A stretch of DNA of 64,000 nucleotides from Sabellastarte sp. h YS-2021 (lineage: Eukaryota; Annelida; Polychaeta; Sabellida; Sabellidae): positions 110,655,793 through 110,719,792 of the forward strand of contig OZ024929.1 in the NCBI GenBank assembly GCA_964017235.1, written 5' to 3'. The notes under the pieces are model-generated. The model did no database searches. It saw only the letters and a program-made list of their open reading frames with translations, and was not told where the DNA came from. This document shows positions 13,701-25,700 of the stretch, in pieces. Each line of letters starts with the position of its first letter. Within the stretch, counting starts at the first letter, position 1. Position numbers and translations under genes: made by a program.

Positions 13701-16700
13701 TTGATATTGTGTCCTACAGTTTGTTATCTTATAAGTATATGCCTGATACTTATATTGATACTTTAGTATGCATTTGCAGCTGTATGTCTGTCATACTATC
13801 TGTTTTTATATTATGCAGATTTGTTGACTTCATACAGACTTGGAATTACACAATATGCTGATGACACTTCCAATATTTGTGTCACCTGTGTGGCTGTTGG
13901 ATGTTTGTCTAGATACAGCATTCAACTGTGGCAATAACTGTCAATTTGTGAGATCTTCAACTACATACTATGATTTAGGGGATCTGTATGGTATGTGGTG
14001 ACTGTTGGAAGTTTATATGTTGTGGTATGCATGTAAATTTCAATGTAAACTTCTCATAATGTTTTAGTTGTAGGCTAGGTAGTGAGTCTCTGTAATGATT
14101 ACTTCCTTCCTACAACAACAACAACAACAAGGCTGTGTTGTTTTGTAGTGCTCAACAGTTCCTCTGCCTCATCTGGGAGGTCAGTTTGGATCTGAATGCC
14201 TATAGGATTGTGCTGTGTATGATAGCTGTGCAGAGTGGTGTACTGGGTCTTTATATTCTAGTACTGCCCTCCTTCCATGAAGGCTGCATTCAGCAATGGT
14301 CAGGAAATGGTAAGTGTATTTTTCGCAATAAAATTGAAAAATTTTGTTGTAATTTTAATTTTTATTAGATAAATACTTACCATTTCCTGACCAGGATAGT
14401 CCCCCCCTACCTCCCCGCAGATTCAGTACTAGGGGAGTATTTTCTGCAACAAAAATAATGAAGGTTGTTTACTAGCGTGGTCACATGACCACTAGGGGGA
14501 CATGCTAGTTCACACTCACTCACTGGCCTCTTAAGGTTTCTTAAAACGTTTCTCAACGTTGGCCAGTGAGTTGGATGGCACCAACATATAGCAATGGTCA
14601 GGAAATGGTAAGTATTTATCTAATAAAAATTAAAATTACAACAAAATTTTTCAAATTCAGATCCTAAAGGTTCAGATTACAGAGGTATTATTGTAGTTGC
14701 TGGCAATTATTTTTATATTACACCACAGTGTATCAACAGCCGCAGATAAAGAGATGAAACGGATCACAGGAAGTCAGGATTGGAATGACCCAGCAACTAT
14801 AACTAGGCTCTACAGCCTCTTTCAGGGAACTGTACTTGTCAAGGTAACCAGATGCTAAATTCCCCTACCATAATGTAAAGGTTATTGTGAGTTTAATAGA
14901 GAATCATAACTTAAATCGTGTCATAAGGTAGCGGTAAGTATTAGTACCATTTCATATTTGTCTGATTCAAAGGTAATACGTGCAAGTGTATTGAAATATT
15001 TGTGTTTTATAATATCACATCAACTATTAATCTCTCAATCAAGTCTCAAGCATCAAAGATCAAGGCTGAAGACAAGCGGGCTCCCTCCAGTGTTCAGATG
15101 AGACTGAAGATCTTCCCATATTTTCTGAAGTCCAGAGAAGCTTGTAACCAGTTCCCAGCCTGTGTACAGGTATATGTTCAGTATCCGCCGCACCAATACT
15201 GGCCAAAGTGCTGTTGCGTAAATTACCATAACCAGCTTGAGAAAAAAAAAAACAAATCACCCATTGGCTATTAAAAGATATTGTTGTCTTGATGAAGTCT
15301 TGACTGGATAATGCTTTGTCATTTTGTCAAGCCTTGTGGTGATAATGGGATATTTATAATATGGATGTTAAATTTTGCAGCAGCACCTTGATTGGCATAA
15401 GTTACTGGTGTTACAGACCTTCAAAGAAGATAATAACAAATTATGTTGTGGTACAGCAATGAGGAATTAGTTTCAATCTTGAGAAGAATATGTTTAAACA
15501 GTGGTACATTCAAGTGTTGTGGGTAGTGGGGCTTAGCCAGCACTGAATAAAAGTTGTTAAGCAGCATTGGAATTGATATATTGTAATTATTGATATATTG
15601 TAATAACCTCATTGCCACGACTAATATCATATTTAAATCATTATCCAAATGTTTGGTTTTTTTTTTCAGTTTTCAACACAAAGTCCTTCCAGCTTTTCTT
15701 GGTAATAGTAAACATCTTGAAAGTTATAAATTTATTTAAAGTCAAAAGAATTACAATTGAACAAGTTGTCAAGTTTTTGGTGTCATCAAAAGCATTCCAT
15801 CATACTGAGGTTCTGTGTCACCAAACTTTCCACTGGTATATGACTGACTGCATAAAGCTAACATCAGCAGTTGACTTTAGCATATTTTTGGCTTGTCCGC
15901 ATCAAATACCTTTTTAAATGTTGGGATTCTGTGTTATTTAAATTCTAGGTGGTGTTTGATTGTCTATATGGAGCTAACACCAACAGCAAACTGAAGCACA
16001 TGGCTGTACAGTTTGTACATCACTTGTGTCTCAACTGCCCTGATGTCAAATTCAAACCCATATCAAGCGTGCTTTTAAATGGTAAGCATGGACTAAAACA
16101 TGAGTAATACAAGTATGTATTATCATAAAATGTGAGTTTAAATATACAATTCTGTTCTGTTACAATTTGGTAAAAAAATCCATGCATGGGTTTAGGCTGT
16201 GGAGCACCCACAAACTTTGTGCCACCTGCCACATGGATGGGACAGGGGATGAAAATAACACCAGCATTTATGGGCAGGGGTTAAAAATTACTTTTCATGA
16301 CACCCATAATTTTTTTATGCATGTATTTAAGCCATATACTTTAAATTTATAAGAGATATGTCATGTAACCATTTTAAGGCTTGTGATATGCAGATTATTT
16401 ACAAATATTAATTTATCAAACATTATGTTTTTACTCTTTTTCTTTTGTGTGATTACTCAAAAGTATTAACTAAAGTTGATAAAAACCATTTGAAAAATAC
16501 AGAATGAGCCAAAAAAGAGATAGTTTTATTACGCTACAATAGCTTACCATGTGGGACTTAATACTGTTCTCGGGTTGCCACACCCGGGGCCAACGTCTTA
16601 GAAAAAAAGATCGTTCTTGTTAGCCACCGGATATACTGATAGTTGTCGTCACGTGATAACTTCTGACCAATCGCCCTACTTTCTCGTTGGCCACAATTGA

Positions 16701-19700
16701 CTGGTAGCAGTTTGTAAATATACAGACATTTTCATTTATTTCTCAGTCTTTATGTATTGTTGGAGGCTAATATTTGAATATTTCATTTCATATATTTCAT
16801 AGATTGTTCTGTGAAATTATTGATTTCACAACTTAAGTATTTTCCTTACAATCCGCGTGTTTTGAGTTTTCTCGGTTCAGGCAATTTTAATTGTACGTCT
16901 TTTTATTGGGTTAAAACGTCGCTCCATCAAGCAAACAAAGACAAACCGAGAGCTCAGAAATGCCGCCATTTTTGCTTCAGTTTTGATAATCATAATTACT
17001 GCCCTACCTGTAGGGAGGCTGGCAAGGGAGATGACCCCTGTGTCACCTTTGAAGCACCCTGCCATATTTGCACGTCTCTCACTGATGAGCAATTGCAAAA
17101 AATTCAAAACAGGAAGCGGTATTTAAAGAAGCAAAAAGCGGAAACTAGTTCTAAAGATGAACTAGATCTCTTGGGTGAAGGCGATGGGGACTCTTTTACT
17201 GGTTCCAATGCAGACCTAGAGAGTGCTGCCGATAACCTCTTTACCTCACCCCCCCCCCGTCCTCAACCACTCGCGTTCAGTTCTTTATCATTAAAAACCC
17301 CAGCTAAAGCTGTCCCACCCACCCCAGGTACTGTTTTGCAAAACAAAATTCAAAGAAATTTAGAAAAATCCCTGGGTGATTCCTTAAATATACATATACA
17401 GCAGCAAATGGGTTCCTTCCAGGCATCCATGTTAGAAGCATTTCAATCACTCCGAGAGGAGTTATCAATTAAAAAGCCATCCGAGGTTGAACCCTCGTCT
17501 CATGCTTCAAAAGCTGGTCCATCCAGCAACATTGCTGCTCATCTGGACCTACCCCCTCCGAGGTCAAGTACTAATGCTCAGTCCGAGGCAATGGATGTGG
17601 ATGTTGGTCCAGCACTCCCTCCTCGACTTGTACTTAACCAAACTACCTCGGATCAGTACGCGGCCCCTTCTGAGGCTATACCGAAGGATTCCTCGTACTC
17701 ACACAAAAAACAAAGCCACAGACAAACAGTAGCACCGAGCTCTGCCTTGGATCAACTGGATGAGGATTCCGACGAACCTCGGATCCATCCAACTAGACCT
17801 AAGAAACACTCTGACAAGAGCAAGCATAAATCTAGGTCCAGATATGTGTCATCTTCAGAGGAAGATCACTCCCCTGTTGCCAGACACAGGTCTTCTAAGC
17901 CCTCTAGGGCTCAGCCCTCAGGCGCAGCTTCTGATCAAGACCTCCCACAACATGATCCAGACCCCCCTTATTATAGGGAAGTAGCACTGTCTGACATTCC
18001 CTCCCAATACTCTGAAGAAGTAGACACCTTCAGGCGCATTCTTTCTCTCCCTGACCCCAGGGACTCTATGCCTAGGTCTTCAACTTTAGTGTTGGGTCTG
18101 GATGACGAAAAAGGCCGTCAAGAGCTCAGACCTAGAGGTCCTTCCTCTATTCTACCACTTAGCTCAGTTATCAAGGACGCCTTTGATAAATTCCAACATG
18201 ATTTCAAAGCTGCCAATTTAGCTAAGGGCAAATATGTCAAGCCTCCTCCATCCACTTCTAAGTGGTATAAGGTTGGACAGCCCACTTTTCAAGACAAAAT
18301 TCAGGAGTTGAATACGGACTTTGCTAAGATCTGTATTACTCCAAGACCTCCTGGGGCACCAGTAGCCAAAGTCCCTCTGCCAGTTCTTAAGGAGCTGGAA
18401 CATCAGGCTAGACAAATTATTTCAACCCTCAATTTCACCGCTGCCTTTGCCAAAACCTCTTCTTCTTGCAATGCTTCCTTGGAAAAATGCCAACATAGCA
18501 TTAAGTCAACTGTCAAGAAGATAAAATCTCAGATCCAGAAAGGTGCCAATCCTGAGAAAGCGGCAAAGCGCGGATATGAGGAAGTTGCTGAGTACTTGGA
18601 TTTTTGGAACAAGACAGTTCTTGTCCAACATAGAGCTCTTACTTGTCTCAGCAAATCTCTAGCCCGTATTCTCCAGAGGGAATTATATTCCATGGCTAAT
18701 ACCGGCTTGCTCAGGCGCGAAGCCGAAATGACTCTATTACATCCCCAGCTAGGGGAAACAAGATGCCAAGAACTTAGGAACTCGTCCTTCTGGGACTCCT
18801 CCTTGTTCGAGTCTCAACTCGTTAAGGAAGGTGAGGACTTCCTTCTCAAAAAAGGCACCTCAAAAGATTCTCAGGGTTTCGTACCCTACCAGAATAAGCC
18901 CTTTCGTGGCCCCCACAAGAAAAGAGGCTCCTACAGGAAACGCCCCTATGGGGGCAATACCTCTCAAAGCAGTAACCAATCCTTTCCCTCGGGAAGAGGA
19001 AAATCCAACTTCAGAGGCTCCAGGGGTCGTTTTCGACCCCACAATAGGGGAAGGGGGCGTGGAAACCCCCCTTCTCAATGACTCCTCCAAAGCCTCACTC
19101 AGTCCACCAGTAGGAAGTCACCTCCGTTCTTTCAAGAGAGACTGGCTAATAAAAAATTTTCTCAAAACGCGTTAAACATTATCACCAATGGCTACGTTCT
19201 GCCATTCCGTTCAAAGCCAAACTTGATCAGATTTCCTCTGATTCTATCAGAGTACAAGGCCCAACAAAAAGACCAAGCCTTGGCCACTTATATCCAGTCT
19301 CTCTTGTCAAAGAACGCTATCGAAAGGGTGGAAAACGTAAAATCTCTTGGGTTTTACAGTTGCCTGTTCCTAGTACCCAAGCCTCACCAAAGGTGGAGGC
19401 CAGTCATAGACTTAAGCAGGCTCAACACTTTTCTACATGTAGAAAAGTTCAAAATGGAAACCCCGGAGTCCATCAGGACTTCCCTGGTCCCAGGGGAGTG
19501 GGTATCGTCGATAGACCTGTCAGACGCATACCTTCACATCCCCATCCATCCAAACTCAAGGAAGTACCTAAGGTTTTGCTACAAGGCCCAGGTGTTCCAG
19601 TTCACCTCCCTACCTTTCGGACTGGCCACAGCCCCCCAGGTCTTTACGATGATCGTAAAGGAAGTGAAACTAATGGCCCTCACAGGCAGTGGTAGACCTA

Positions 19701-22700
19701 ACCCAATCCTTGGGTTGGATAATCAACCAAGAAAAATCAGAACTGAAACCTACTCAGGTGTTTTCGTTCGTGGGCTACGAATACCACCTAGATTCAGCCC
19801 TTGTAAGACCCACTCACGAGAGATGGCTCAAACTTCAGGATTTGATCCTACGACTCAAATCAAAACGTGTTTTGACTGCAAGATGTTTGATGTCTCTAAT
19901 TGGGTTGCTAGCCTCAACGGAGAAAATGGTCTCGGAGGGGCGCCTTCACATGAGGCCCTTTCAGTTTCATCTCAAGGAGCACTGGAGATATCCTCAGTCG
20001 CTGGACAACCTCCTTCCTTGGACAGAAGCCATTGTAGCCCACCTAGATTTGGTGGCAAAACCCCTCAAATGTGATGAAAGGCGCAGACCTTCATCCCAAG
20101 GACCACAGTATCCAACTCTTTACCGACGCCTCAAACGAAGGTTGGGGCGCTCACTTAGATCAAAATTCTACAAAAGGGCTGTGGTCAGAGCGGGAAAAAA
20201 GGCTACACATAAATGTCCTGGAATTGAAGGCGGTCTCCCTGGCCCTTCGAGACTTCAAGTACCAGTGCCAGAATCAAACAGTGTTAGTTGCGACGGACAA
20301 CTCAACAGTGGTAGCCTACATCAACAAGCAGGGGGGAACTCACTCAGCAGAGATGTGTGCTCTCCTGTGGAAAATCATGACCTGGTGCCATCACTACCAT
20401 ATAACATTGAAAGCCAGGCACATTCCAGGGTGTCTGAATGTGATGGCCGACCTGCTATCCAGGTCCAACCAAGTGCAGTCAACAGAATGGTCTCTGCACC
20501 CACAGGTCTTCAAGCAAATCTGCCAGAAGTGGTTCACCCCTCATGTAGACTTATTCGCCACTCACCTGAATCACAAACTCCCTCTATATGTGTCTCCTAT
20601 CCCAGACCCAAGGGCCTGGAACATAGATGCTCTGAACATAAACTGGACCAACCTCACGGCCTACGCCTACCCTCCTACGGCTCTCCTTCACAAGGTGATC
20701 CAAAAGATCAAGCAATGCCATTGCCTGATCATCGTGATAGCCCCAGGCTGGCCAGGGGTGCCCTGGTTTTGGGACCTAGTGCAGCTCTCAACAGAGATCC
20801 CACTACAACTCCCAGTGTCAACGACCCTACTCAAACAGTCCCACAAGTATGTGTTCCACAACAACCCACAACAGCTGAACCTCCACGCCTGGTGTCTAGG
20901 AGCGGACAACTCCAAGAACAAGGCTTCTCTGTGGAGGTGGCAGAGAGAATTGCTGCCCCTCAGCGGTCATCAACAAGGACCATCTACAGGTCAAAGTGGG
21001 CCCTATTTGAAAAATGGTGCAGAGAAAATTCGGTGGATTTCTCCACTCCATCTGTGAAACAAATCTCGGATTTTTTCATGTACCTGTACCAAGACTTAAA
21101 CAGGCGCCCCTCGACCATTGATGGTTACAGGACTGCAATCGTTGACACTTTGGGCCCAACGGCCCAACACATTGCACACAATGCAGACCTTCATAGGTTA
21201 CTCTCCAGTTTTCACAGGGATCGTCCTAAAAGTTCCAGAAATTTACCCAAGTGGAACCTTTCTGTTGTCCTTAACGAGCTCACCAAAGCACCATTTGAGC
21301 CCATGAAAGACTCAGACCTCAAACATCTTACTCTCAAAACTGGTTTCTTGCTAGCCTTGGCCTCCGGCAAGCGCCGCAGCGAAATCCATGCCTGGGTCGG
21401 GAACAAAGTATCTAATTTAGGCCAATGGGAAAAGGTGGCCTTGTTCCCTTCTTCTGATTTCATAGCCAAAAACCAACTAGCAAGAGAAGGTTCTCAAAGT
21501 GTGTCACCAGTGACTATCCCTGCTTTGACTACCATTGTAGATAGACAGTTTAAGGAAGACAGGACCCTGTGTCCCGTGCGGGCCCTGAGGTTTTATTTGG
21601 ACCGAACTAAAGACCTGAGAGGGTCTCGTTCTCTCCTTTTCATCTACTTTAAGAAAGGACATACCTCAGACATCAGACCCGCTACACTCTCTTCATGGTT
21701 GAAACAAACCATGATCCTACTTTGTTACAAACAAGCAGATCAACAAGCTTTGGAACTTGGTCCAAGTCAAAGCGCATGACATCCGGGCCTTCGCGGCCTC
21801 TAAGGCCTTTTACGGTGGAGTATCGGTGGACCAAATCATGCAAGCCTGTCACTGGAAAGCTCACAACACATTCACAAATTTTTACCTAAAAGACCTTACT
21901 TGGTCGGACACCGACAACAATATGTATCTGGGACCTGTGGTGGCGGCACAACAAGTCCTAGATCCTTCCCCTCAGACCAATTGTCCTCGGAAAGAAAAAA
22001 GGGGGGGGGGGGGGGGGGGCACATCCGCTACAACCAAGTCTTCAGGAGTCTCTCCCAGGATCTAGGTATTCCTTTACCTTCAAGATGTTACGGGTAAGGT
22101 CATTTTATTTTTTAATTACCAGGTAATTTCTATTAAGGACTTATTCAGTTGTCGTTAATCTCATATTTCAGGTTAAAAATTTCATGAGATGCCCAACCAC
22201 TGGGTTGGTCAGTCACACGTGAAGGTCTACTAGGGACCCTTAGACCTCGAAGTGAGCACCGCTGCACTTCCGTCCTACTACCAAACATCTGGACAGTTTT
22301 AGCACTGTCCCCTTTTACTTAGGTTTTTTGGCTCGTTACAGGCCCGATCTTCGGGATCGGGGCACTGTAAAAGGGACTCAGACTGGTATTTCTGGCACTA
22401 TTCTGTATATACTAATTCAAAATCTTAGAAAAAATGACATATCTTCCAGTCTCAGCTGTAATCCCGCCACCGGGCGGTTGAATTCAGCATTAAGTCCCAC
22501 ATGGTAAGCTATTGTAGCGTAATAAAATTGAAAATTTTAATTACTTAAATGTAGCTTTTATAAGCTACAAGCTTACCATGTGGGACTTAGGAGAGTCCCA
22601 CCCTGCCTCCCCGCTGTTTACAGCTGAGGGGTAGGTTTAATAAAAAATTTCAACGAGAAAGTAGGCCGATTGGTCAGAAGTTATCACGTGACGACAACTA

Positions 22701-25700
22701 CCAGTATATCCGGTGGCTAACAAGAACGATCTTTTTTTCTAAGACGCTGGCCCCGGGTGTGGCAACCCGAGAACAGCATTAAGTCCCACATGGTAAGCTT
22801 GTAGCTTATAAAAGCTACATTTAAGTAATTAAAATTTTCAATTCTATGTTGGTGACAATCTGGGTAAAAAGTTGAAAAAGAAGCATTATTGTAAATAAAA
22901 ACTGAAGTATCAACAAAATTGTCTGCATGTTTAGAGTATATGGCTTAAATACATCGGTAAAAGCAATCCTGACATTATGAATGAATAAAATATGTAACTT
23001 TTCCCCTTTCTTCAACTACAAGAAAATTCTTACATCTGACAGCATCTCATTGGTTCTGTATATTTCTAATAATCAAAGTTGTTCCTTAAATTTTCTCAAA
23101 TCTCAATGTTGTGGCCCATTTAGTTGTACCCGTGGGCTGAGGTTCTTGCCTGCCACAGCTGGCTATTTTTATATTTGAGCATGCTTTTAGCTTTATCCTT
23201 CAATGAATGCTGTTTTACCAGTAAAAACAACAGAATCAGCCATTTTTTCCTTGAACACTGCTGAATTGACACATTTTATCTCAACTTTTCCATGAATATT
23301 TTGAAAATTCTCAATGTTTAAGTGGAAACGGGTACTCTTTCTTGAATTGATGCTCCAGATAATCTGTTACTGTACTCTTTAACCTTGAGGCATGAGGAAA
23401 CTGATTGGTGAGAGCAGTGAAGATGCCAAGCTTCGCAGTCTGGCGTATGTAGCCATTGGCAAGATCTGCCGTCGAGCCCCTGAGATTGTGGGAAAAGATG
23501 TTGCCTTGTTACAGAGCTTTTTTGATGCCATCTGCAAGGTGTGTGAAGTTGGAAATAAATGGATGATTAGATGTGTGTTTGATTAATCGTTTGATGACAG
23601 AGTATCATTTAGTGGTGTAACAATTCGCCGAGAACTCTATTTCCGAACTCGAGTCAGTATTTCAGCATCTGCATCAATCCCATTAGAAACGTCGGCGACG
23701 AAAAAAACCCAACAAAACCATGGAAGACATTTTGAATGGACGATAATAGAAATGCTAGATACAATGTGTGATCGTTTTTGTAAATTTATGGACTTTTATT
23801 GTATTATAGAAATACTAGCTACAATGAGCGATCGTTTTTATAAATTTTATGGACTTTTATTGTTTTATGAAGTTTCTGGAATAAAATGGAGGTAAGTTCT
23901 GTCACTTTATTGTCAAGAGTTTCACAACTTGCTGTTAAGTTTCGTAGATGATAATTAACATGTAAACTTCTAAATAGTGACAAATGTGTTGAAATAACAT
24001 AAAATATCCTTAGTGTGACAGAATTAAGCCAATTAAACTGAACATAATGGTGAGAAAATTATAAAAATTGAACAAGAAATAAGGAAGTTATGGCTACTTA
24101 AACATACATTAAACATAAAAACAAAGTACTGCTATCGCATGTGTTCCCGATTGTCGCCCATTTAAAACCACTTTGGTTACCGCTGACGGCTTAAGAAATA
24201 AATTTCTGGGTTACTAGTTACCAGATATGCAGCCACGCCGCTTTTTGTGGAAGGAATTTTGTAAAATTCCCTGTATGACCCAAAAATCTATTTCAAGGAA
24301 GTTAACCTGTCTTATTAAGGTATGATGTTGCAATGTAAAAATACCTTTGTTGTCCTGTAATCTTCTTTACTGAGAATCTACTTGTTGGACGTGTGCCTTT
24401 TTGCTTAATATATGTTGCTTTTGATTAATTAGACATTAATATATTGTGGAATGTATTAAAATTCATAAAGCATTTTAAAAATATTGAGTCTATCATGCTA
24501 CTTTAAATTAATGTAATCTGGAAACCTAGGAAATATTTACAGCAAACCCTTGTTATTAATATTGTCTGCTTTTAGGAAGACACAGAGAACCGGCTTGCAG
24601 TTCAGGAGTCTCTGTCCATGATGTCCGAGGCATTTGGTTTCGTGGATGAGAATGGCTTGAGACAAGTAGAGGCTCTCATAATGCAGAACATTGACAAGGT
24701 GAGCTGGTGTGTAAAATGGGATCAAGTGTTCAGGTGTAAAGAAACTGTGAGCTTGCTGTCAATTTGACCTGTATCTGTTTCCGAATTTCAAACTTTCAGT
24801 GATGATCTTTGCGTATTAATGATTTACAAAAATCATGTCTATGGCAGCAGTAAGAAGAGATAGAGTGATTTTAGTCTCATGTACCCCATTTTAAAATTTT
24901 TTTCCATATTTAGTTGCCATCTTGGATTTTTAATATTCTTTCAAAAATCCCAGATTCCTCAGGAATTGGTTTGTTATAGGGTGTCTTGAGGCTGTTTACT
25001 CTTATTTTTGTTCAAAATGAATACTAAAGGTCTGTTGTAATTATAAACTGATAGTAACTCATTTACAACTCATTTACTCTCTGCCCCATGGACTGTTGTA
25101 CTGAAAGTGTTGAGTCACGGAACAATTTCCGTCTGATTTCTCTTCAATTTGACTGTTTTGTGCTGTACTTTCATACTTGTGTCTGTTGATACAACGGTTG
25201 CTGAACTCTGTTCAATTTTTTATCTATTTGGATGGAATTTAATAAATCTGTATATTAACATGACAAACATGTCTTTATGAAGGAAAGATTTAAGATTATG
25301 ATACGTATTCTGTGGTCAAAAACCTCCACAACTCAACAAGAGCTATAAGTTTGGTTTTAGGTGGTTGACATGCCAAGTATTGACTGCTTAGCAACGTTAT
25401 TATTTTAAAATTTAGACATGTAGCAGTCAAAAAAAATACACACACAAAAGTGACCTTATTTTTCTATGATTCAGTATCAAGAGAGCTTTTAGGTATGTTC
25501 AGTGTACATATCAGTAGCCTTATTTTCAGGAGGAGAGTCAGGCACGTCTGATGGCTGTGCAGTATGCTCACTCTGTATTTCCATCTGACCACATCCCCTC
25601 CAGATATGTCCTGCTTCTAGCTTGTGGGGACAAGTAAGTTATATGACTGAACTGTGGCATTTGTACCTGGGGTAACTCCTCTGTTTTACTTTGAATTATA

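Larger units (their letters stand above)
9056..14654 (+). mobile_element. DIRS-A: DIRS-type retrotransposon, coding region decayed, termini intact
   Basis: Inverted terminal repeats flank a 5.6-kb body, and an internal complementary region at 14299-14397 matches both outer ends. That is the hallmark of DIRS1-like tyrosine-recombinase retrotransposons, which are copied through a circular intermediate. The left end begins TTTTATTGCGAAAAATAC. Coding remnants of RNase H and tyrosine recombinase are visible in the right half (11400-13560), riddled with stops and frameshifts; gag and RT are not recognisable. The two terminal repeats look identical. The element is in the sense orientation of ECM29. 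Confidence 0.85.
16524..22843 (+). mobile_element. DIRS-B: near full-length DIRS-type retrotransposon, defective
   Basis: 6.3-kb element with inverted terminal repeats (16524-16688 and 22652-22843), an internal complementary region (22489-22602), and ORFs in the order gag-like, RT, RNase H plus methyltransferase-like region, tyrosine recombinase. It belongs to the DIRS1-like group because of inverted rather than split direct repeats. Defects seen: no ATG for gag, a deletion removing the RT YxDD block near 19688, one-base frame changes near 20050 and 21751. The terminal repeats differ at 4 positions by my count over about 150 bp, so insertion is fairly recent. Sense to ECM29. Confidence 0.92.

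Noticed and set aside
16524..22843. Interpretation of the terminal repeats as LTRs of a Gypsy-like element
   Set aside because: The repeats are inverted, an internal complementary region exists, and the element encodes a tyrosine recombinase rather than a DDE integrase and protease.
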